Shown: one piece after another, positions 28,086 to 35,095 of the stretch
Numbering within the stretch: position 1 is the stretch's first letter
How the letters are laid out: each line of letters starts with the position of its first letter
Assembly (NCBI RefSeq): GCF_019430905.1
Contig: NZ_JAHYCA010000006.1
Location: 124,001 to 188,000, forward strand
Direction of reading: 5' to 3'
Origin: Billgrantia antri
Lineage (GTDB): Bacteria; Pseudomonadota; Gammaproteobacteria; Pseudomonadales; Halomonadaceae
DNA length: 64,000 bases
Position numbers and translations under genes: made by a program
Notes under the pieces: generated by a model
Database searches by the model: none
What the model saw: the letters and a program-made list of their open reading frames with translations, nothing else
What the model was told of the DNA's origin: nothing

Positions 28086-28835
28086 TCACTCACGCAGTTC
28101 GATACGCTCGAAGTGCGGTGCCAGTCGCTTCACCAGCCCGGCAAGCATGGCCCGCGGCGGCGCGTTTTCCACCGGCTGGCAGTAGGCCGGGTCGAGGCAT
28201 TGCCGGGTGCGGGCCACCTGGATGGCGTAGCGGCGAACGCCGCAGTCGGCCAGGGTCAATGCCAGGCGTTCCACGTCGGTGAGGTCGAAGTCGCGCCAGT
28301 GCACGGTAGTGCGACATTCGAAGGCGATATCACCGTCGAGCAGCGCCGTCAGGCTCTGGCTGTTGCGCTGCCAGATGCCGGGGCGCCCGCAGATACGATC
28401 GAAATCGCGACCACGTCCCTTCACGTCGAGTCCCACCCAGTCGAGATTCGGCAACAAGCGCGAGAGCCGCGCCGGATAGGGGCCGGCGGTGTGCAGGCCC
28501 ACCTTGAAGCCCATCGCCTTCGCTTCACTGACGGCGGCTGGCAAGGCGTTGTGCAGCGTCGGCTCGCCGCCGCTGAAGACCACCGCCTCGAGCAGCCCCC
28601 GACGCTCCTCCAGGAACGCCCGCACCGCCTGCCACTCGCTCTCGTCGCCGCGGCGCGGCGGCATCATGTGGCCGTTGTGGCAGTAGCCGCAGCGCAGCGG
28701 ACAGCCCTGCAGAAACACCACGCAGGCCAGGTGATCCGGATAGTCCAGGGTGGTTATCTGGGTCATGCCGGCGATGGGCAGGCGGATCCCGTCGAGAGGA
28801 GCGAGAACGGGCGGGTCGAGGTCGGTGGCGATCAT
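28086..28835 (-). CDS. nrdG: Anaerobic ribonucleotide reductase activating enzyme (radical SAM)
   Basis: A 249-residue radical-SAM protein with GCPLRCGYCHN (C-x3-C-x2-C cluster ligands) in the first third, and VVFSGGEPT as the SAM-binding GGE motif. NrdG-type activases install the glycyl radical on class III ribonucleotide reductase. It follows the 54-codon glycyl-radical ORF and nrdD on the same strand. Length and domain order resemble the NrdG group found with Thermotoga-type NrdD. Ribosome site gaggaa precedes the ATG. Confidence 0.9.
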   Translation of the reverse strand: MIATDLDPPVLAPLDGIRLPIAGMTQITTLDYPDHLACVVFLQGCPLRCGYCHNGHMMPPRRGDESEWQAVRAFLEERRGLLEAVVFSGGEPTLHNALPAAVSEAKAMGFKVGLHTAGPYPARLSRLLPNLDWVGLDVKGRGRDFDRICGRPGIWQRNSQSLTALLDGDIAFECRTTVHWRDFDLTDVERLALTLADCGVRRYAIQVARTRQCLDPAYCQPVENAPPRAMLAGLVKRLAPHFERIELRE

Positions 28836-28892
28836 GGGGCTTCCTCGGCTTGGGGCGTGAATGCCGGGCTCAGGGCCCGGCAGGCCAGGCGA

Positions 28893-29057
28893 TCAGGGCG
28901 TCAGGGCGACGTCCCGCTCGGTGAAGTGACGGCGCTCGCGATGCTCGGCGCGCTTGCCGACGTTGAACTGGCTGACCGGGCGGTGGTAGCCCATTACGCG
29001 GGTCCAGACCTCGCAGCGCTGGCGTTGCTCGGTGGGCAGGGTGTCGATGTGGGTCAT
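28893..29057 (-). CDS. Separate glycyl-radical domain of class III ribonucleotide reductase (54 residues)
   Basis: Too short for routine ORF calling but well supported. ATG at 29057 has aaggag about 7 bp upstream. The product contains CEVWTRVMGYHRPVSQFN (residues 15-32) then a basic stretch, and stops at 28893. The RVxGY core matches the glycyl-radical motif that normally ends NrdD, including the characteristic downstream RPV-x-x-x-N. The preceding nrdD stops soon after its zinc-site cysteines and lacks this motif. It probably supplies the radical glycine (Gly23) in trans, assembling with the NrdD body before activation by NrdG. The comparison is by eye. Confidence 0.75.
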   Translation of the reverse strand: MTHIDTLPTEQRQRCEVWTRVMGYHRPVSQFNVGKRAEHRERRHFTERDVALTP

Positions 29058-29120
29058 TTCTTGGCTCCTTCCGATGGTTGATGAGCCGTGGTTGAACGCA
29101 CGGCAGGTCGATGAAAGCGC

Positions 29121-30851
29121 TCAGGCCGGGCTGGCCGCGGCGCGTCTTGCCAGCAATGTTTCGTCGCACCTGGGACAGAACTCGTGCTCGCCGGCCAGGT
29201 AGCCGTGTACCGGGCAGATCGAGAAAGTCGGTGTCACGGTGATGTAGGGCAGACGGAAGCGCGACAGCGCAGTGTGAACCAGCTTGCGGCAGGCGGTGGC
29301 GCTGGAGAGCCGCTCGCGCATGTAAAGGTGCAGTACGGTGCCACCGGTGTAGCGGGTCTGCAGCGGGTCCTGGTGGATCAGCGCCTCGAAGGGGTCGTCG
29401 GTATGGCCCACCGGCAGCTGGCTGGAGTTGGTGTAGTAGGGAGCCTCCGGGGTTCCGGCCTGGAGGATTCCCGGAAAGCGCTCGGCGTCGACGCGGGCGA
29501 AGCGGTAGGTGGTGCCCTCCGCCGGGGTCGCCTCCAGGTTGTAGAGGTGGCCGGTCTCGGCCTGGAATGCCTGCATCCTGGCGCGCACGTGGTCGAGCAC
29601 TTCGAGGGCGAGCTGGCGCCCCTCGGGGGCGGTAATGTCATAGCGGTCGTCGGAGAAGTTGCGCACCATCTCGTTGAGCCCGTTCACGCCCAGGGTGGAG
29701 AAATGGTTGCGTAGGGTGCCCAGGTAACGCTGGGTATAGGGGTAGAGCCCTGCGTCCATCCACTGCTGGATGCGCTCGCGCTTGAGCTCCAGGCTGTCGC
29801 GGCCCAGCGCCAGCAGGCGGTCGAGTTCGTGCAGCAGGCCTGCCCGGTCGCCGGCGAAGCGGTAGCCCAGCCGCGCGCAGTTGAGCGTCACCACCCCCAG
29901 AGAGCCGGTCTGCTCGGCGCTGCCGAACAGGCCATTGCCGCGCTTGAGCAGCTCGGAAAGATCGAGCTGCAGGCGGCAGCACATGGAGCGCACCATGTGC
30001 GGCTCCAGGTCGGAGTTTAGGAAGTTCTGGAAATAGGGCAGGCCGTACTTGGCAGTCAGCGCGAACAGCCGCTCGGCGTTATCGCTCTCCCAGTCGAAAT
30101 CCGGGGTGATGTTGTAGGTAGGAATGGGGAAGGTGAACACTCGTCCCTGGCGGTCGCCCGCCTCCATTACCTCCAGGTAGGCGCGGTTGAGCAGGTCCAT
30201 CTCCGCCTGCAGCTCGCCGTAGGTGAAAGGCTGCTCCTCGCCGCCGACGATCGGCACCTGGTCGCGCAGGTCTGCCGGGCACACCCAGTCGAAGGTGAGG
30301 TTGGTGAAAGGGGTCTGGCTGCCCCAGCGTGACGGCACGTTGAGGTTGTAGATGAACTCCTGGATCGCCTGCTTGACGGCCGGGTAACCGAGGCCGTCCC
30401 TGCGCACGTAGGGCGCGAGATAGGTATCGAAGGAGCTGAAGGCCTGGGCGCCGGCCCACTCGTTCTGCAGCGTGCCGAGGAAGTTGACCATCTGCCCCAG
30501 GGCGCTGGAGAGGTGGCGGGGCGGGTCGCTCTCGGCGCGACCGGGCACGCCGTTGAAACCTTCGATCAGCAGTTGGCGCAGCGACCATCCGGCACAGTAG
30601 CCGCACAGCATGTCGAGATCGTGGATATGCAGGTCGCCCTCGCGGTGGGCGGTGCCGACCTCCACCGGGTAGACCTCGTCGAGCCAGTAGTTGGCGATCA
30701 GCTTGCCCGAGACGTTGAGGATCAGCCCGCCCAGGGAGTAGCCCTGGTTGGCGTTGGCGTGCACGCGCCAGTCGGCGCGGTCGAGGTATTCGTTGACGGT
30801 CGAAGCGACGTCGATGCGGCGCGAGCCGGCCTGGCTTGTCGGGGCGTTCAC
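29121..30851 (-). CDS. nrdD: Class III (anaerobic) ribonucleoside-triphosphate reductase, catalytic body without glycyl-radical end
   Basis: A 576-residue NrdD of the compact type. It shows GDLHIHDLDML, CGYCAGWSL, NVPSRWGSQTPFTNLTFDW, FPIPTYNITPDFDW, TLNCARLGY and, at the C-terminus, the zinc-site segment TFSICPVHGYLAGEHEFCPRCDE. It then stops with no RVxGY glycyl-radical motif; that lies in the 54-codon ORF 63 bp downstream. It reduces NTPs to dNTPs without oxygen. The GTG at 30851 follows agggag and homology begins there; the longer frame upstream crosses the promoter. No ATP-cone is present. Confidence 0.88.
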   Translation of the reverse strand: MNAPTSQAGSRRIDVASTVNEYLDRADWRVHANANQGYSLGGLILNVSGKLIANYWLDEVYPVEVGTAHREGDLHIHDLDMLCGYCAGWSLRQLLIEGFNGVPGRAESDPPRHLSSALGQMVNFLGTLQNEWAGAQAFSSFDTYLAPYVRRDGLGYPAVKQAIQEFIYNLNVPSRWGSQTPFTNLTFDWVCPADLRDQVPIVGGEEQPFTYGELQAEMDLLNRAYLEVMEAGDRQGRVFTFPIPTYNITPDFDWESDNAERLFALTAKYGLPYFQNFLNSDLEPHMVRSMCCRLQLDLSELLKRGNGLFGSAEQTGSLGVVTLNCARLGYRFAGDRAGLLHELDRLLALGRDSLELKRERIQQWMDAGLYPYTQRYLGTLRNHFSTLGVNGLNEMVRNFSDDRYDITAPEGRQLALEVLDHVRARMQAFQAETGHLYNLEATPAEGTTYRFARVDAERFPGILQAGTPEAPYYTNSSQLPVGHTDDPFEALIHQDPLQTRYTGGTVLHLYMRERLSSATACRKLVHTALSRFRLPYITVTPTFSICPVHGYLAGEHEFCPRCDETLLARRAAASPA

Positions 30852-30890
30852 CGTTATCTCCCTATATGTGCTGCCGTTTGCAGTTTCTAA

Positions 30891-30906
30891 ACACAACATA
30901 TGGTGT
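30891..30906 (-). promoter_or_regulatory. NrdR-box-like palindrome upstream of nrdD
   Basis: ACACAACATATGGTGT matches the 16-bp NrdR box consensus (ACACWATATATWGTGT) at 14 positions and is nearly palindromic. It lies 40 bp upstream of the nrdD GTG start, in a locally AT-rich stretch. NrdR represses ribonucleotide reductase operons when dATP/ATP is high. NrdR boxes usually occur in pairs; I see only a degenerate second candidate around 30857-30872. Confidence 0.6.
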
Positions 30907-30982
30907 GTGAAGGCTAGTGCCTTCGACAGCGGGAGGAAATGATCCAGGTCAGAAAAGGGCCAGTTGGGACGCTGGCGAACGA

Positions 30983-31008
30983 CGAGCCCCGCCGATTGGC
31001 GGGGCTCG
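30983..31008 (-). terminator. Hairpin between ubiV and nrdD
   Basis: An 11-bp perfect stem (cgagccccgcc / ggcggggctcg) with a GATT loop lies about 35 bp after the ubiV stop on the minus strand. There is no good T run after it, so it may be a weak terminator separating the ubiUV transcript from nrdD. The nearby NrdR-like box suggests nrdD has its own promoter. Confidence 0.5.
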
Positions 31009-31041
31009 AAGACGGCCGCAAAGGCACTCATGGCATGCGGC

Positions 31042-31956
31042 TCAGCCGGCGGGCAGGCGGGTGTTGTCCATGCCCGGGCGGCCGTGCCAGTAGCCGTCGC
31101 ACACCTCGGCCTCGACCAGGCTGAGCGGGTCGGCGGCGGGCAGCTCACCGCGGCGGGCGGCGTCGAAGGCGGCGACCACCTCGGCCATGCCCTCGGCACG
31201 GGGGCTCAGGCGCGCCACGGCCACGCCCATCGCGGTCATGTCTTTGATCTCGTAGCGTAGGTCCTGGCAGGCGCCGGAGAGGGTCTGGATGCCGTTGAGG
31301 GTGAACACCTCCTTCGACTCCTGTGAGCGCAGCGCCAGGCCCTCGGGGTACTTCTGACAGACGAACTGACAGCGGTCCTTGGGCTTCTGGTGGCGCCGCG
31401 CAGTGAAGCAGCGCGACGACCAGGCCAGCGGCAGGTGGCCGTAGGCGAACACTTCGCAGGGCGCGTTGAGCCCTTCGGCCTTGCTGTCGGCGAGCAGCCG
31501 GGCGAGATCGTCGCGCGACATCTCCACCGGTGCCTGCCAGCGCTGCATGCCGGCGCGGGCCAGCACGCCGATCGAAGCCGGATTGTAGAGATTGAGCGCC
31601 GCACCGGCGATGAAGGGCAAACCGGCGGTGGCGAGTCGCTGCACGGCGCTCTGGTCGTTGGCCTCGACGCTGAATTCGCCGTTGTCGCACAGCTTGCGCA
31701 GGTCGCGCAGGTCGGCCTCGGACTCGATCAGGGTCTGGCTCGCCAGCACCACCTGCTTGCCGCTCTGGGCCAGCTCGCGGCCGATGCCGAGCCAGTCGTC
31801 GAGCTTCATGTCGCGACGGCGCGAGCAGACGGACTCGCCCAGCGTGACGATCTCCACCGGCCAGTCGGCGGCCTCGCGGTAGAAGTCGGCGTAGCGCTCG
31901 CGGGTCCAATAGAACAGCACCGGGCCCAGGGCGAGCTGCAGGGAATCGGATGACAT
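31042..31956 (-). CDS. ubiV: O2-independent ubiquinone hydroxylation protein UbiV (U32 peptidase family)
   Basis: A 304-residue protein. The cysteine set in SSRCFTARRHQKPKDRCQFVCQKYPEG and an earlier Cys (near ESVCSRRRD) matches the four-cysteine Fe-S site of UbiV. With UbiU it catalyses ring hydroxylation of ubiquinone precursors from prephenate without oxygen, letting denitrifiers make quinone anaerobically. Ribosome site ggaggttt precedes the ATG. It follows ubiU after 8 bp. Confidence 0.9.
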   Translation of the reverse strand: MSSDSLQLALGPVLFYWTRERYADFYREAADWPVEIVTLGESVCSRRRDMKLDDWLGIGRELAQSGKQVVLASQTLIESEADLRDLRKLCDNGEFSVEANDQSAVQRLATAGLPFIAGAALNLYNPASIGVLARAGMQRWQAPVEMSRDDLARLLADSKAEGLNAPCEVFAYGHLPLAWSSRCFTARRHQKPKDRCQFVCQKYPEGLALRSQESKEVFTLNGIQTLSGACQDLRYEIKDMTAMGVAVARLSPRAEGMAEVVAAFDAARRGELPAADPLSLVEAEVCDGYWHGRPGMDNTRLPAG

Positions 31957-31964
31957 GAAACCTC

Positions 31965-32960
31965 CTATTTCCAGCGGCGTTCGTAGGCGCCCAGCGTGGT
32001 GGTGGCGCCCTCGGAGACCTCACCGAGGCCGGCCATCCAGGCGGGGTCGGGGTGGAAGCGCTCGGGCGTCTTCGCCTGGCGATCCAGTGCCTGGCGCCAG
32101 ATCCCGGCCACCTTCGACACGTAGGCCGGACTGCGCTGGCGGCCCTCGATCTTCACCGCGCTGATGCCCAGCTCGGCGAGTTCCGGCAGCAGCTCCAGGG
32201 TGTTGAGGCTGGTGGGCTCCTCGATGGCATGGTAGGTCTCGCCGCCCACCTCGAAGCGTCCCTTGCACAGGGTCGGGTAGCCGGCGCGCTCGCCCTCGCC
32301 GTAGCGGTCGATCAGCACGCCGTTGAGGCGCGACTCGAGTCCCTGGGGCGTCTCCTCCCAGCGCACGTGGGCCGCCGGCGAGCAGACACCGCGGGTATTG
32401 GGCGATTCGCCGGTGAGATAGGACGACAGGTAGCAGCGTCCCTCGGCCATGATGCACAGGCTGCCGAAGGCGAACACCTCGAGCTCCACCGGGCTCTGCC
32501 TGGCCAGGTCGCGCACCTGGGTGATGGAGAGTACCCGCGGCAGCACGGCGCGCTTGATGCCGAACTGGTCGTGGTAGAAGCGCAATGCCTCGTGGCTGGT
32601 GGCCGAACCCTGCACCGAGAGGTGGCGGGCGAGATCCGGATAGCGCCGCGCGGCGTAGTCGAGCAGGCCCATGTCGGCCATGATCAGGGCGTCGACGCCC
32701 AGCTCGGCGGCCTGGTCAACGGCGCGGGTCCACTGGTGCCAGCCGTCGGGCTGCGGATAGGTGTTGATGGCGCAGAACACCCGCTTGCCGCGGGCATGGG
32801 CGTAGTCGATGCCTTCGCGGGCGCGTTTGTCGGTGAAGTTGAGGCCGGCGAACTGCCGCGCGTTAGTGGCGTTCTGGAAGCCGAAGTAGACGGCATCGGC
32901 GCCTTCATCCACCGCCCGCTTCAGGGCCGGCAGGTTGCCGGCCGGGCAGACGAGCTCCAT
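31965..32960 (-). CDS. ubiU: O2-independent ubiquinone hydroxylation protein UbiU (U32 peptidase family)
   Basis: A 331-residue U32-fold protein: MELVCPAGNLPALKRAVDEGADAVYFG at the N-terminus and a cysteine-rich SLCIMAEGRCYLSSYLTGESPNTRGVCSPA in the middle, as in UbiU/YhbU. It works as a heterodimer with UbiV. The usual third partner UbiT (SCP2 domain) is not encoded next to it here. A ribosome site (gaggag) precedes the ATG. A candidate FNR/Anr box lies 63 bp upstream. Confidence 0.9.
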   Translation of the reverse strand: MELVCPAGNLPALKRAVDEGADAVYFGFQNATNARQFAGLNFTDKRAREGIDYAHARGKRVFCAINTYPQPDGWHQWTRAVDQAAELGVDALIMADMGLLDYAARRYPDLARHLSVQGSATSHEALRFYHDQFGIKRAVLPRVLSITQVRDLARQSPVELEVFAFGSLCIMAEGRCYLSSYLTGESPNTRGVCSPAAHVRWEETPQGLESRLNGVLIDRYGEGERAGYPTLCKGRFEVGGETYHAIEEPTSLNTLELLPELAELGISAVKIEGRQRSPAYVSKVAGIWRQALDRQAKTPERFHPDPAWMAGLGEVSEGATTTLGAYERRWK

Positions 32961-33022
32961 GTCGCTCTCCTCGCAGTCTGGGTAAACCCGACCATGCTAG
33001 TCGACTACGCGAGAGCGGCTTT

Positions 33023-33036
33023 TGATGAGGGTCATG
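33023..33036 (-). promoter_or_regulatory. Candidate FNR/Anr box upstream of ubiUV
   Basis: TTGAT-GAGG-GTCAT agrees with TTGAT-N4-ATCAA at 8 of 10 fixed positions and sits 63 bp before ubiU. Anaerobic control of ubiUV by FNR-type regulators is known in Proteobacteria, so the location makes sense. The imperfect half-site keeps confidence moderate. Confidence 0.45.
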
Positions 33037-33065
33037 GCGAAGCGGGATAGCACTGGCAGGGGACG

Positions 33066-33113
33066 GGACTTCGCCCTAAGATAGTAATCAATTACTATCT
33101 TAGGGCGAAGTCC
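33066..33113. promoter_or_regulatory. Perfect 48-bp palindrome abutting the tetR start codon
   Basis: Two exactly complementary 23-bp arms are separated by the two bases CA; the inner part is agatagtaat-ca-attactatct. The right arm ends at 33113 and the ATG of the TetR gene begins at 33114, so there is no room for a separate ribosome site. It is likely the regulator's own operator, which would also control the divergent side. In RNA it would form a very stable hairpin directly before the start codon unless transcription starts inside it. Confidence 0.8.
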
Positions 33114-33731
33114 ATGACCACCAAACGCAGCCTCTCCGCCGAGGCCCGCCGGGAGCGCACGATCGAGACCGTCATCGAGTTGAGCGCACGAGACGACCCG
33201 GCCCATATCACCACGGGCGCCATCGCCAAGCACATGCGGGTCACCCAGGGCGCGCTGTTTCGTCACTTCCCGAGCAAGGATGCCATCTGGGAGTCGGTGA
33301 TCGGTTGGGTGGGCGAGCGGGTGATGCAGCGTCTGGATGCCGCCGCTGCCCAGGCCGACGGTCCCCTCGCGGCGCTGGAGGCAATGTTTCATGCCCATAT
33401 CGCCTTCATCGTCGAGCATCCCGGCGTGCCGCGCCTGTTGATGGGCCAACTGCAGCATGCGCGGCCGACTCCGGCACGCCGTTTGGTCCGCTCGCTGCTG
33501 TTCCGCTACCGCGAGCGTGTCGAGCAACTGCTGAGACAGGCCCAGGCGAGCGGTGAGCTGCGCCATGGGCTGGATATCGAGGCCGCTGCCACGCAGTTCA
33601 TCGGCACCATCCAGGGGCTGGTCGTGCAGTCGCTCATGCTCGGCAGCGTGGATCACGTTGCTCAGCGGGCCCAGGGGGCTTTCGGTCTCTACTGTCATGG
33701 CATCCATGCCGGGTGTGAGGAGGCTCCATGA
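33114..33731 (+). CDS. TetR/AcrR-family transcriptional repressor of an RND efflux operon
   Basis: A 205-residue regulator with a TetR helix-turn-helix near residues 35-60 (ITTGAIAKHMRVTQGALFRHFPSK) and an all-helical ligand domain. It overlaps the membrane-fusion gene by ATGA, so it is the first gene of the efflux operon and probably represses it through the adjoining palindrome. No Shine-Dalgarno sequence is seen; the mRNA may be leaderless. Inducer unknown. Confidence 0.9.
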   Translation: MTTKRSLSAEARRERTIETVIELSARDDPAHITTGAIAKHMRVTQGALFRHFPSKDAIWESVIGWVGERVMQRLDAAAAQADGPLAALEAMFHAHIAFIVEHPGVPRLLMGQLQHARPTPARRLVRSLLFRYRERVEQLLRQAQASGELRHGLDIEAAATQFIGTIQGLVVQSLMLGSVDHVAQRAQGAFGLYCHGIHAGCEEAP

Positions 33732-35095
33732 GTCGCTCACGGCAGTATCTGGGACGGACACTGGCGGTGCTCGGCGGTGTGGTAGTGGGCGCGGTGCTGC
33801 TGGCCTGGCTCATGGCCAACCGCCAGGCTCCCGAGCGCGAGGAAGAGGCGCCGTCGGCCCTCCCGGTGAGAGTCATCGAGGCCCGGCCCCTGGAATTTCG
33901 CCTCGAGGCGCGCGGCCACGGTGTCGCGCGTCCGGCCGAGACCTGGCAGGCCGTGGCCAGCGTGGCGGGGCACGTGGTGGAGCGTCATCCGGAGCTAACG
34001 AGTGGCACCATGCTGGGCGAGGGCACCCTGCTGGTGGCACTCGACCCCAGTCGCTACGAGCTGGCCATCGCCGAGGCCGAGGCGGAGTTGGCCAGCCTGG
34101 CCGCCGAACTGGCGCAGCTCGAAACCGAAGCCGACAACGCAAGACGGCTGCTGTCGCTCGAGCAGGAGGCGCTCACCCTGGCCGAACAGGAGCTGTCGCG
34201 CATCGAGCGCCTGGCGGCCAACGGTTCGGTCTCTACCTCGCGGCGCGACGAGCAGCGACGCAGTACGCTGAATCAGCGCCAGGCAGTCGCCTCGCTGGAG
34301 AACAGCCTGGCCCTGATGCCGACGCGGCGGGAGGTGCTCGAGGCGCAGCGTGAGCGAGTTGCCGCACGCCTGGCCCAGGCCCGGCGCGATCTCGAGGACA
34401 CCCGTATCCTGGCCCCCTACGACTTGCGCCTCGATGAGGTGGCCGTAGAACGGTATCAGTACGTGACGGCGGGACAGCGGCTGCTCGAGGCCGACAGCCT
34501 GGCAGCAGCCGAGGTGGAGGCGCATATTCCCATTGCCATGATGCGACGTCTGCTGGCGGGCGCGGTGCCTCTCGAACCGCCCCCGAGCGCGCTGGAGCTG
34601 AGCGAGCGCTTGGCGCTGGCGGCGATCGAGGCCGAGGTGGTCCTGGTCGGTGCCGAGGGCGTGGGCTGGACGGGGCGGCTGGTGCGCATCGCCAGCGGCC
34701 TGGACCCCGCCACGCGCACCGTGCGCGCGGTGGTTCGTGTCGAGGATCCCTATCAGAATGTCATGCCCCCCGATCGCCCGCCGCTGCAGCGCGACATGTA
34801 TACCCGGGTGCGTCTGGCCACACCGAGCCGAGAGCCGTTGCTGGCCGTGCCGGCCAGCGCCGTCCGCCAGGGGGAGCTGACCCTTGTGGATGACGACGAC
34901 CGCCTGGTACGACGCCAGGTAACCGTTGCCTTCGAGCAGGCCGACCTGGCGGTGATCGCCGCCGGCCTGGCATCCGGCGAACGAGTGGTGGTCGACGATC
35001 TCACCACCGCGATCGAAGGTAGGCGGCTCTCCCCGCGGCGCGACGAGGACCTCGAAGCGCACATGGCCGCCCAGGCCCGTGGAGAGGCACCATGA
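33728..35095 (+). CDS. RND efflux periplasmic adaptor (membrane fusion protein, HlyD family)
   Basis: A 455-residue protein with one N-terminal membrane helix (residues about 12-30), a split lipoyl domain (GHGVARPAETWQAVASVAGHVVE and the later LEDTRILAPYDLRLDEV), a central coiled-coil hairpin (about 115-220) and beta-barrel/membrane-proximal domains (TRTVRAVVRVEDP). It links the RND pump encoded next to an outer-membrane channel. No TolC-like gene is in this operon. Confidence 0.9.
   Translation: MSRSRQYLGRTLAVLGGVVVGAVLLAWLMANRQAPEREEEAPSALPVRVIEARPLEFRLEARGHGVARPAETWQAVASVAGHVVERHPELTSGTMLGEGTLLVALDPSRYELAIAEAEAELASLAAELAQLETEADNARRLLSLEQEALTLAEQELSRIERLAANGSVSTSRRDEQRRSTLNQRQAVASLENSLALMPTRREVLEAQRERVAARLAQARRDLEDTRILAPYDLRLDEVAVERYQYVTAGQRLLEADSLAAAEVEAHIPIAMMRRLLAGAVPLEPPPSALELSERLALAAIEAEVVLVGAEGVGWTGRLVRIASGLDPATRTVRAVVRVEDPYQNVMPPDRPPLQRDMYTRVRLATPSREPLLAVPASAVRQGELTLVDDDDRLVRRQVTVAFEQADLAVIAAGLASGERVVVDDLTTAIEGRRLSPRRDEDLEAHMAAQARGEAP

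Noticed and set aside
30852-31199. N-terminal extension of nrdD to 31199.
   Set aside because: It would run through the NrdR-like box, a hairpin and into ubiV; the GTG at 30851 has a ribosome site and begins the conserved part.
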